64,000 nt of DNA from assembly GCA_965153455.1 (NCBI GenBank), contig OZ234503.1, forward strand, positions 310,001 through 374,000, written 5' to 3'. This stretch comes from Sphagnum compactum. Taxonomy: Eukaryota; Bryophyta; Sphagnopsida; Sphagnales. The notes under the pieces are model-generated. The model was not told where the DNA came from and ran no database searches. It saw nothing but the letters and a program-made list of their open reading frames with translations. Shown piece by piece: positions 1-9,217 of this stretch; position 1 is the stretch's first letter, and each line of letters begins with the position of its first letter. The translations under genes were made by a program, and so were the position numbers.

Positions 1-1965
1 CTACCCTCATAAGTATTGTACCAACCTTGATACCTTACTAATTATCTGCTACTGACATAACTACCTTAATAATTAATTATCCTACTGACCTAACTATTAT
101 ATTAACTACCTACCCTACTAACCTAACTACCATGTTAACTACATACCTTACTAACTTAACTTCCTTATTGACCTAACCATTGTACTAACTACCTACCCTA
201 TTGACCTAGTTACATTACTATTTACCAACATTATATACATAACCACCCTATTGACATAAGTATTTTACAAACCTAATCACCTTGATAAGGTAACTTGTTT
301 CCTACAAACTAACTTGCTTATCTACCTGGCTATTTTACTACTGTAACTTTCTTCCTACCTACTAACTTGCTTACCTACATGCGTACCTACTCTAAGAACC
401 TATTTACCTTATTCCTTCAACTTCTTTTTTACTTACTAACTTGCCTACTAACCCAACTACCGACCTATATACCTACTATATGCACCCACCTTCTTATTTA
501 CCATTATGTTCACTTACCCCCCAACCCCTTAATCAAGGGTGGCCTTTCAATGAAAACCAAAGTTTATATGCAATACCTGCATGCAAGTTCATTTTGAAAT
601 AATCCATAGGTGATTTAAACAACCTTAGGTGAATAACCAACTCTAAATGCAATACCCACATGTAAGGTCACTTCAAAATAAATGGTTTGGGTACCCAAAA
701 TATGTTTATTTATATACCTAAATTCATTATGACAGTTAATTATCATGAATAATTATCAAAAATAATGATTTGAATAACTTATCAACATAAAAATGTAATC
801 AAAATAATAAAATAAATATCAAATTATTAATTTGATTTTTAAATCTAAATTTTAATTATCTGAATAATTAAAGTTCAACCAAATAATCAGTTAATTAATA
901 TTAAGAAATAAATGATTGTTTAAATATGATAATCAATCATTTATATTATCTTAAATATATTTCTAGTAATTCCTTAATTATGACATTTTTTATTGATACT
1001 TAGACTAAATTATTATGTCATATGAGTTTCATAAATATTAAAATGGAAACCTATATGCAAGTATTGCAAAAGATGTAAAAAAATCAACAACTGTTTATGA
1101 ACCTACATCTAGGTATTGCAATGGATGTAAAAAACCAACAAGTATTACGAGACCTATATGCGGGTATTAAAATAGTTGTAAAAAAACCAACAATTATTAT
1201 GAGACCTATATGGGAGTATTGTATATTTGAAATGGCCTTATGTAAATTATAATAGAAAGGATGTAGGTATTGCACAATGTTCATTTTGATCTTTATAAAC
1301 CTTAAACAAATTAATGTTACCCATTCATATGGGCCTACTTAAATTTTGATTCTTATATCTAAAGTACTAAGAAGATTATGAAAAAGGAGACAGATATGAT
1401 TAACCATATACCCATCAAACAAGTGTGACTAAAAGAAAATATTATATTGATCAAAAAATGTTAAAGAACCCAATGAAAAAAAAGGTTTTCTATCAAAGGA
1501 CCAAAGTTTAAAAATTGGGTACTCCAAAAAATGAAAGGGCTGAAAAAACCTAGCTAACTATATAAAGTGGAAACCCTAAACCATATCATTATTCACAATC
1601 ATATGTTTAGTTCGGTAAGCAACTACTACATGACGAACAGTGTATAAATGACGATGTTGCATTTCAACCTAAACTGCATTTGCAACAAATTTTTCCTTTG
1701 TTGTCTCCTAAACCCTATAAACACCCAAAAACCACCAAATTAAACCCTAATCCACCTTAAAACAAAATTATAAAAAAACATTAAACCTTGATTATTATTG
1801 TTTCGTACCTTGCATGAATCATTCTAGATTCATGGAAATCCAATACATTTCTTAACTATTATGTCCAACTTGCTTTATTGGATTCTCGATCCCAATTTTT
1901 GACATCCCATGCCATCTTCAATCGTTGTGCATATACAAAACGGGTGCATCAAATCATCTTTTGGA
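1..1965. repeat. Left arm of a ~20-kb long inverted repeat
   Basis: This AT-rich stretch is a diverged reverse complement of 16130-20040. Positions 1-540, rich in CTAC/CCTAC motifs, match the reverse complement of about 19440-20035. Positions 740-1060 match that of 18110-18430 with long runs of identity, and 1560-1965 match that of 16140-16253 plus 17169-17440. The first bases still align with the other arm, so the arm probably extends left of the window. The arm is at least 1.9 kb. Long terminal inverted repeats of this size occur in some Mutator-like and foldback elements, but no transposase of such a family is recognised here, so the class is open. No gene is seen in the arm. Confidence 0.85.
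1050..1270. repeat. Tandem repeat, ~55-bp unit, left-arm copy
   Basis: About four imperfect units share the theme of a cytosine-poor 'acctatatg.gggtattg..a..tgtaaaaaac' core. The same array, inverted and longer, lies at 17805-18120 in the other arm, so copy number differs between the arms. Confidence 0.7.
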
Positions 1966-2039
1966 AATCTTTCTCCTTTTCCATCCGTGATGTTGCATTT
2001 TGAGGCATGTTTCCCACACCCCAGGCATTAAGACCCAAC

Positions 2040-2420
2040 ACCTACAAAAGTTGCTAATGTCGTCACCTTCTTCTTTTCTTCAAAACCCCCCAAAAGAAGG
2101 CGAAGGTAGTTGTCGTCACCTTTTTCGTCTCTACAAAACCTACCATAGAAAAAAAAGGCGACGACAATTGCCATCGCCTTTTTCTTCTCTACAACACCAC
2201 CCTCACATAAGAAGATGACGGTACATTAATGTCGTCTTCTTCTTCATTGCAACACTACTAGATAATACCGCGATGGCAACAAGCTGCCATCGCATTTTTC
2301 TTCTTCTCAAACACAAAGAAAAAGGCGACGACAACTTGCTGTCATTGCCTCCTTCGCTACAACAGTAGCGCAGAAAAGGATAGGAAGGGGAGGTAGGTAG
2401 GCAAAAAAAATGTGAAAGAA
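2040..2420. repeat. Hairpin-unit tandem array, left copy
   Basis: Five or six units of roughly 55-75 bp. Each has a short inverted repeat, for example GGCGACGACAATTG facing TTGCCATCGCC and GCGATGGCA facing TGCCATCGC. An A/G-rich flank precedes it, a T/C-rich flank follows it, and a linker resembling 'tacaacaccaccc' joins the units. It is the inverted counterpart of the larger array at 14330-15150 and lies at the inner edge of the left arm. Confidence 0.75.
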
Positions 2421-2930
2421 AAAGATAATGATGTCTTCTTCTTCTCAAGCAGAAAACCAAAAAAAAAAAACCACAGACCCTAAAAAAATGCAAAAAAAGG
2501 GAGGGAATTTACCTTTCTTCTCTTGCTTCTGTTTTTGGGATGAAGCGCTCCTCTTTCCTTCTCCTCTTCACGTTCCTGCAACATTGAGTTCTCCACGTTC
2601 GTGCAATGTTGAACTCTTCACCTTCTTCTAGCCCTGTGTCGCAAAGGTTTGTGGGGCTAAAGTTCGAGAGCTCTATTGAGCTCTCGAGATGGAGTGAGCG
2701 GGAAATGAAGTGACGAAGGTAGGAGGGGGGAGGTTGGTAGGAAGGAAATATTTTGGGGCAGAAAAGGGGGTTCAATTATCCATGGGCAGGGGAAGAGGAT
2801 GGGTTTTTGGTTCATCCGCAAAACTGCTTCAACGGCCTTATTTTCAACTGTTGCATTGGTGGTTACTGGTTCATTCCAGCCCCATAAAAGGCTTTCCACA
2901 CAACCCAATTTGAAAAACCATAATAACACA
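2421..2930. other. Gene-free stretch between hairpin array and CACTA element
   Basis: No coding region is supported. It contains purine- and pyrimidine-rich tracts and one perfect 9-bp stem with a 4-nt loop at 2665-2686 (CGAGAGCTC-tatt-GAGCTCTCG). The last three bases (ACA, 2928-2930) are the target-site duplication of the CACTA element. Confidence 0.6.
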
Positions 2931-3450
2931 CACTACTAGAAATTTGCAATTTTACAACTGTCTTATGCAACTGGTTTTTAGTTGCAAATGACACTTGCAA
3001 CTGGAAATTCGCCCAGTTGCCTAAGACAAGTTGCATCTGACAGTCCGTATAATACAAGTATATACGACTAGGTTATACGGTTTCATCCACCCATATTCTA
3101 TACTAGCAGTTGTAAGTGCGACTGCATGCAACTACAGGGGTTGCGTTCACACTACATTACATGTTAATTAGCTAACCCAATTGTATGCGAACACATGTAC
3201 TTTTTATTTTGTAATTAAATATTTAGTTTTAAGAATTACTTTGATTAATCTAGACCGTCCAAGTCGTAGCCGTTGGGGTGCGGACACGTGTTAGGTTTAA
3301 GGCTTGATCAACCATGCTATGTCATTGTACACGTGGCACAAATTAGGGCTAGGGTTATAGGGTTTAATTATCAGGATCATGCCATGTGGCAACCTAGTGA
3401 CCGCACAATGTAGTTGCAAATGCAACTAATATTTTGAGAGTTTAAATCGC
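2931..3450. repeat. CACTA 5' subterminal repeat region
   Basis: Repeated AGTTGCA/TTGCAACT-type words occur at about 2965-3035, 3110-3145 and 3410-3430. There are also two CACGTG-containing words near 3287 and 3331 and several TAGGGTT runs up to 3500. The word 'agttgcaaatgac' recurs at the right end of the degenerate CACTA-like element near 47075. Confidence 0.75.
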
Positions 3451-3514
3451 CATGTCACATGGTCCCACTGTTAGGGTTAGGGTTAGGGTTTAGGGTTTTC
3501 ATCTGCTTTGTTCA

Positions 3515-3828
3515 ATGCGCTATCTAGAATTGCCAAGAGTGCCTGTCAACAACAGATCGATCAACAAAACTCTACAATCACTGAGAAACTCATGCACAAG
3601 GCAAAGAACTGCATATTCCAAAAGGAAAGTTACAAAATTGTGGGAACATTTTCCAAGGTTCAGCAATAGCAAAAGAGCATTGTGCAACAGAAAGGTGCTC
3701 TTCAGGCCTCGACTACCAATTGATGCCAAAGAAGAAAATGTTCACAACGGCCTGGCTTGAGTGCTATCCCTTTTCCCTTGTTTGGGTTCCCGAATTCCAG
3801 AACACTTTGAGATTCTTGAAAACTCCAG
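3515..3828. pseudogene. Unrecognised captured fragment next to RPB2
   Basis: This piece fills the gap between the CACTA subterminal region and the point where RPB2 similarity ends. On the plus strand one frame reads glutamine- and lysine-rich, coiled-coil-like sequence from about 3533, but it is broken by stops near 3668 and 3719. I do not recognise the source. Base composition is like the neighbouring captured sequence, so it is probably another host fragment. The junction with RPB2 at about 3829 falls inside an RPB2 exon. Confidence 0.4.
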
Positions 3829-6113
3829 GGCCTGGCCCTCATGTGTTTCTGCAGGGCACATCATTCCCCAGTGAGAGTTATACAACTGTCGAGGCTTTGC
3901 CAGCTTCCCTAAACAGACCCACAACATGCAAAAGGATTGCACAAGTCATTACCAAAGCAAACAATGATATGACAGAGTTGCACTCAAGGAAATAGAGATG
4001 AGATCATACCCTGAGACTCAGTCCATACACTTTATTTGGTTCTTAAGAGCTCACCTTCACGACCAATAGGAGAGTTAAGCCGTCGCAAGTGAGAAAGAGT
4101 TGAGGCATATGTCAAGCGATTGAGCACCTATACCAGGCAGCAATCAGTGTGTGATGAGAAAATTAACATGCATGCTTGACTCACCCATCTGTGACAATTA
4201 GCTCACAAGCACCCTAGGCAACCAGGCACAGCTCTATACAAGTCTCGACTAAGACAAAAATGTCAATACATTCAGCAAAAAAGTCAAGCTAACTTTCAAA
4301 GTGCATCCAACATAATTTCTCAAAATCAGACCAAGAAAAAAAAGATTCAAGTGATGATCATCTGCCAAATGTGTAAACCAAGGTGGTTGCAAGTTGGAAT
4401 AACCAAGATGCATCCATACTTGCTGCATATCTAGTGACAGAGAGATAAACAACCAAGATATCTAAAAGCAAAACCTCACCTGTGATACACCTGCCCTTAC
4501 ACCTGCCGTATTTGCTTGGCCCCAGTTTCCAGTAGCCAGAGAATATTTCAAGCCACTGGTGATGGTCTTGGCCTTCACTGCATAGGCCAAGTTGATCTCC
4601 TTACCATTGTCAACACACTATTCACCCACAAAGACATGTTAGGATGGGGAACTCAATGTGCAGCAGGTCTTTCTGTCCTTATTCCTGCTACAAGCACCTT
4701 ATGCATCTAGTGATGTGATAAGACTCTCCATAAAACTATTTTTTTGAAACTACCAGACAGAAAGAAAAATCCAGGTCATCTTCCCATTCTATTGGTCACT
4801 ACAGTCAGCACTTCAGCATGTTAACAGAGAGAGAACTGCTAAAGCAAGGTGAGTCTACCAGGCTCTCATATTTGGCACACCAGGTGGAGACAAAGTGCAG
4901 TAAAAGGTTTACCTTTTGTAGGTAGCCTCGTACATCTTTTGTGAGCTTCCGAAAAAGCTGCAAAGTAATGGCCATGACCAATCATCAGCATCCAAGTGCC
5001 TCCTCCATCTTGACAAAAATATCCCTGACAAAAAACCTGCTGATAATGCCATCAAAGGCACCAACTTCTACTTATAAACAACGCATTCTTAATGAACAAG
5101 ACAATGAAGGGATAAGAGTATGAAAATCACCATGCGGAACAGGCCTCCAAGAAGAGGGCCAGCAAGATCTAGCCCCTTGTTGCCATAGTGATCACGATCA
5201 TCCTCTGCTCGACGACCCAATGCACATAGTAGCAGTCGGTGTATAATGTACCTGACCATACCAGCAATGGAAAGACCAAAATGTTGGACTGGACATTCAT
5301 TAACAAGATTAAAAGTTTGTGACAGATACTTTCAGCTTTGGCCAAGGAACACATACCCAAAGAAATATGCTTTCTTAGTCTCACAAAACTCCCCAATTCC
5401 AACATGAGGGAGCATCTCCTTTTGCAGAATCTCTTTTGCGTACCTGCAACCACAGTAGAAACCTCTTGATGTCAAGTAAAGACAAAAATTCACCTTGAAG
5501 ATCCCTAACCAACAAGAGGACCTTGATACATTCAAGTTTCTATCAAACAGTGATACCACATTCCTGACCAGACAGAATGGCATTCTAGTTGTATGGCTCA
5601 TGACACACACACATCACAAGCACCTCCTCCAAGCAACTCCTCAAAGGGAACCCCTACATGTAATTGCAGGTAGTACAGGTGCATGAAAATGTGGAAACAC
5701 TCCTAAACTGTGCACTCACTTGATACGTTTCTCCCTTGTAACCCCAACAGTAGACCCTCGCTTGCCAATGTAGTCAAGTGCAACCTGAACAGGAATCAAG
5801 AAAACACTGAATTGAACACTTTTGCACCCTCTCCGACTTACACAGCACACAGACCCTGAGTAACAGCTGGATGTAACCTGAAGAACAATGCATGGTTCAC
5901 TATCTCATGTAATACCTGCTGATTCTGTATTACAAAGGCCTCCTCCAAAGATGGCCGCAATAGTTCCATCATAGCTGTATCATTGAAATCATATCATATG
6001 TGCTCCAATATATCCTTGTCTGCCACAAAACCTAATGCTCGGAATACCACTATAATTGGAATCTCTGTGCGTATGTATGGCAGGGTTGCCCGTATATATT
6101 GCCCTGAAGATCC
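3829..6113 (-). pseudogene. RPB2: Captured genomic fragment of RNA polymerase II subunit 2, eight exons with introns
   Basis: The intact protein is the second-largest Pol II subunit, part of the catalytic core in the nucleus. Exons on the minus strand, with GT..AG borders: 6113-5916, 5784-5720, 5443-5357, 5251-5131, 4957-4913, 4617-4480, 4127-4055 and 3908 to about 3829. They encode RPB2 hallmarks in order: [84 protein letters not shown], and KLAKPRQL with WGMMCPAET. That is roughly the protrusion/lobe-to-fork part, about a quarter of the ~1190-aa protein. Both ends of the gene are missing. The first exon has an in-frame TGA (5994-5996) where a Cys codon is expected. The last exon loses similarity after EGQA. 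Retained introns show capture from genomic DNA, not from mRNA. It cannot make a working polymerase subunit. Confidence 0.93.
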
Positions 6114-6464
6114 CTGAACAGAATAAAAACTTCACAGGTGTAATCATTCACCATCTTCACAAAGTTTATATACTCTAAAACCACAAGCCATGAAATGTCT
6201 CTACAAATTACCAGGATGGCTGCCACACATGAAAGATCATTCAGCAAACTGTTCGCACTTACCCCAAACTAACCATGTAAAAACCTCATCCAAAAAGCCC
6301 ATTTCCAGATTGGTAGAGTCATTGGCACCTATTTAACTTCAATGTACCCCTAATTACAATTTTGAGCATCTACAACATGCTTTTCTACTCAAGAACAATT
6401 GGATGCTGTTTTTTGCATACAGAGAAACTGCACGAGCAACTCTTACTGACCAAAGTCACATATC

Positions 6465-6869
6465 TCAATGTTCACAAATGCCACCAAGAAGACTGAGTAA
6501 CTCACTCATAGCTTCAGGAATCACAACAGGATCTTCAGGAATGGTGACAGGAGCCATTGCTGCAATGTTATTCACATCATCCAGTTGCTCAGCGTCGATT
6601 GGAGCGTTTGGTTCATGCTCCAACAACTCCTGAGCCTCCATTTCATTCAAGAGATCATGAAATGTCGTCAGTGTGGAAGGGATTCCATCGAGAGGCTGCT
6701 GCTCTAGGACCAAGTTGAAATTCTCTCTTGCCTCTTCTTCTTCTTCTTCCAAAGCTAATACGGCATCATGAGCAGGAACTTCTGCCGCCTCTGACTCTGA
6801 TGGAAGGCGTTGTGAACACTGTACCAAAAAGTCTTCGTCTTTCTCCTTTTCCCCCTCTGCTTCTGCCAT
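6465..6869 (-). CDS. Unrecognised acidic ORF inside the CACTA element
   Basis: This is an intact 134-codon ORF with an ATG start, beginning MAEAEGEKEKDED and ending LLGGICEH. It is very acidic, with a glutamate run (EEEEEEA) and leucine-rich stretches (FHDLLNEMEAQELLEHE, then MSELLSLLGG). No known domain is recognised. It lies 350 bp upstream, on the same strand, of the first captured RPB2 exon and does not match RPB2. It may be a first exon captured from another host gene or a chance product of the junctions. The frame stays clean over 400 bases of composition-biased sequence, which is modest support for coding. Confidence 0.4.
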   Translation of the reverse strand: MAEAEGEKEKDEDFLVQCSQRLPSESEAAEVPAHDAVLALEEEEEEARENFNLVLEQQPLDGIPSTLTTFHDLLNEMEAQELLEHEPNAPIDAEQLDDVNNIAAMAPVTIPEDPVVIPEAMSELLSLLGGICEH

Positions 6870-7036
6870 GCCCTAGTCAATCGTCAGGCTATCTCTAGAT
6901 CTATATCTCACCAGCTTCACAAATTCCACTCCTTGCATTCACTGACTGCTGCTACAGTGCTGCATCTATTGAAACCAAAACAGAAAAAAGTCCGTAATTC
7001 TGAGACTTTGAGAGATCTACTTGCCTTAGTACCGAA

Positions 7037-7477
7037 TTAGCCGAAGAGAAGAAGGATTGGAATATTGCCTGAGCTTGGAACAGTACCAGCAGCAGCAACT
7101 TCTGAGGGTCCGGAATCTGAGGCTGAGGAAGAACATCGACGTAATAAGCAGATTTCCTCGCCAGCCAAGCTCCCGGCTGCAAATCCATCTGAGCTCAAGG
7201 GCGAAGCTGCTACAGATTTATCTACAGTACGACACACGTCTCCAGCATTGTCTACTGGTTCTCCTCTCGCAGTCGAAGGAGAAGGAGAAGGCCCGTGCTG
7301 CGAGCTCGCAGCCAAGAACTTCCTCCTTGACGATCCATCGCTCAAATGGTCGATAGCAGAGGTTGCCGGTATATCAGCGGGATCTTTGGGAACCGGGGGA
7401 GGGAGACTCGACCGATGACGCTTGATAGAGAGACGAAGGCGCTTAGGAGGAGGAGCAGCAGCCTCAGCCTCCCTCAT
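7037..7477 (-). CDS. Unrecognised ORF with basic, proline-rich N-terminus inside the CACTA element
   Basis: The reading frame starts at an ATG (7475-7477, MREAEAAAPPPKRLRLS) and runs 146 codons to a stop at 7037. The start resembles a bipartite nuclear-localisation-like basic patch (PPKRLRLSIKRHRSS), followed by low-complexity Ser/Pro/Ala-rich sequence. No domain is recognised. It shares strand with the EXO70 and RPB2 fragments and could be the first exon of a third captured gene. Alternatively the frame may be open simply because of GC-rich composition; a plus-strand frame over the same bases (7065-7418) is also open. Confidence 0.4.
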   Translation of the reverse strand: MREAEAAAPPPKRLRLSIKRHRSSLPPPVPKDPADIPATSAIDHLSDGSSRRKFLAASSQHGPSPSPSTARGEPVDNAGDVCRTVDKSVAASPLSSDGFAAGSLAGEEICLLRRCSSSASDSGPSEVAAAGTVPSSGNIPILLLFG

Positions 7478-7585
7478 CCTCAACCACTCTCTTGAGCATG
7501 CCAAGGTTTTCTTCTCACAGAAAGAAAACAGATATACAGAGAAAAAAAACACGAGAATTCGAAACGCCTAAACAAACAATGACAC

Positions 7586-7589
<4 letters not shown>

Positions 7590-7619
<30 letters not shown>
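7590..7619. repeat. (CT)n microsatellite
   Basis: An uninterrupted CT dinucleotide run of about 30 bases lies directly downstream of the stop codon of the EXO70 fragment. It may mark the junction between two captured pieces. Confidence 0.95.
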
Positions 7620-7620
<1 letters not shown>

Positions 7621-7627
7621 GAAGAGA

Positions 7628-8299
7628 TCAAATCCACTGTCGTCGGCACAATTCTCTGGGTCTTGCCACTGGGAGAACGTCTTCGTCTTCATCTCCCGCG
7701 GCATCTTCCTCCCCGGAGGAGCTGATCTCCGATGCTGCTGCGGCATCATCTATGGTATGATGATGATCGTCATCGAAAGAGCTTCTGAATGATCCAGCCA
7801 CTGCCATGGAGTCAAAGAGCCAATCCGGGTCCACATATCGGCTGTTCTGCGCAAGCAAGTGGCAGAACTCCTCCTCTAGTCTCTCCATCGCCAATTGAAT
7901 CACGTTCTGTGCTCTCTCCAGGGTTGCAGGCTGCTGCTCCTCCTCCTTGTTTTGCACGGACAACTGATCCAGCAGGTTCTGTACCTCGTCCACCGCTTCC
8001 AGATAAGTGGAAGCCTCCTCTACCGGGCACTCGAAAATCCTCTGCTGCTTGGCTCGCTCTGAGTATCCCAGATGCCATCGAACCACCACATCCTCCGCAT
8101 GATCGAAGCACGATTTGATCATCTTCGAACTGCCCGCGCCTCGTGAAGAAGGTCGGGAACGCTTCGACTGTAGATCCTCATCTGTAGCTGTTGTGCCTAC
8201 CTCATGCGAGGTACTAAACTCTAGCTTCTTGGGCTTGTCATTCATGCTGGAGAATCTGTGATCAAAGTTCGAGAGAATTTGGAGCATGTCGTCCGTCAT
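7628..8299 (-). pseudogene. EXO70: Captured N-terminal fragment of an EXO70 exocyst subunit
   Basis: EXO70 tethers secretory vesicles to the plasma membrane as part of the exocyst; plants have many paralogues. The ATG at 8297-8299 opens 223 codons. Visible family signatures are SCFDHAEDVVVRWHLGYSE, then YLEAVDEVQNLL, then AMERLEEEFCHLLAQNS with VDPDWLFDS, and an acidic, Ser-rich linker ending DEDEDVLPVARP. In full-length proteins (600-700 aa) this linker leads into the large C-terminal helical domain. Here the frame leaves EXO70-like sequence right after VARP and stops 11 codons later, next to the CT microsatellite. Only the first third is present. The part that remains has no internal stop, so the capture is recent or this part could still be translated. 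Confidence 0.85.
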
Positions 8300-8929
8300 T
8301 GCAGTATCTGTGGTGCCTAACGATCTCACAATCTATTGTGCTATGATTAGAACTCGCTCTTCTCCATCTGCTGCCATCGGCCGCGGTATTGCCGTATCCC
8401 GCACGCAACGCGATGATCTAAGCAGTGGTACAAAAACACGGTGGGCCCTCTTCTATAACCTCCAAACCAAGTCATCCTTGCCAAGGAAAAAAACTCACAC
8501 ACAACAGCAAAGAAGAAGCTCCTGCCTCGCTCCTCTACCGAAACAGAGACAAAAAGAAGCCTCTTCTCTCTGCACTTCTCCACCCCGTCCTCCTCCAAAG
8601 CTCATGAACAATATCCGCTAGTACTACTCTAACTGGTTTCCCACCATCCTAGAACTCTCCCAAAAACACCAAACAAGCCAGACCTAAGCAGTTCTTAGTC
8701 TGGAAAAGCAGTAAGCAAGCAGCAAGCAAAAGGGCTCTGCAATTCCTCTAACAAAGCCCAATCTGCAAACGAGAAATTGTGCACAACCAAGAGAAGAGTG
8801 AAGGAAATCCCATTAGGGTTTCCAACGCCAAGGTTTAGGGTTCCGCTAAGAAGCTCGAGACAGACACCGAAGACCATGACAGTACTCTCCCGCGTTCTCC
8901 AATTGTGTTTGAAAAAACAGTCGCTGGTT
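8300..8929 (-). other. GC-rich leader-like sequence upstream of the EXO70 fragment
   Basis: No protein domain is seen. Read on the minus strand it resembles captured 5' untranslated sequence: CT-rich tracts, an 'aaaccctaa' pair near 8815-8840, and a pyrimidine tract ending in a splice-acceptor-like 'tttgcag' near 8765. It may hold a host promoter for the fragments downstream. That is inference only. Confidence 0.35.
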
Positions 8930-9214
8930 ACAAAAAATGTGTACCTAGCTTATCAAAAGACCATAGTTGGCCTATTTTGGTTGCACATGCAACTATGAGT
9001 ATATGCATATCAAATATATACGATGATATATCACAGAAATCATGCAAGGGTTGGGATGAAGGTGATCATAGTTGCACCATAGTTGCATACACACCCAAAA
9101 AGGGGGCAAAAATCCATTGTAGTTGCATAAAAAACCAAAGATAGTTGCATGCGACTGGCAGTTGCATCCCAGTTGCAAACATGGTGGTTGCATATGACAG
9201 AATTTCTAGTAGTG
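8930..9214. repeat. CACTA 3' subterminal repeat region
   Basis: About eight GTTGCA/TGCAAC words occur in both orientations between 8980 and 9192, ending at the terminal CTAGTAGTG. The density matches the left end. Confidence 0.8.
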
Positions 9215-9217
9215 ACA

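Larger units (their letters stand above)
2931..9214. mobile_element. CACTA (En/Spm) transposon carrying captured gene fragments (Pack-CACTA)
   Basis: The element starts CACTACTAGAAATT at 2931 and ends with its exact reverse complement at 9214. It is flanked by the 3-bp duplication ACA (2928-2930 and 9215-9217), as expected for the superfamily. Both ends are packed with subterminal motifs of the type AGTTGCA/TTGCAACT in both orientations, the usual binding-site layout of CACTA elements. No Tnp2 or TnpA/D-like gene is present, so it is non-autonomous. The 5.4-kb interior is GC-richer than its surroundings. It is made of host sequence: an unrecognised piece (3515-3828), RPB2 exons and introns (3829-6113), two unrecognised ORFs (6465-6869 and 7037-7477) and the N-terminal part of EXO70 (7628-8299). 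These main pieces all read on the minus strand. The intact TIRs and TSD suggest a fairly recent insertion. Confidence 0.93.

Noticed and set aside
3472-3500. Telomere-like TTAGGG/TTTAGGG units
   Set aside because: Only three or four units, inside the CACTA subterminal region; no array and no chromosome-end context.
7065-7418. Open plus-strand frame antisense to the ORF at 7037-7477
   Set aside because: The other captured pieces read on the minus strand, and the plus frame shows no motif; it is most likely a shadow.
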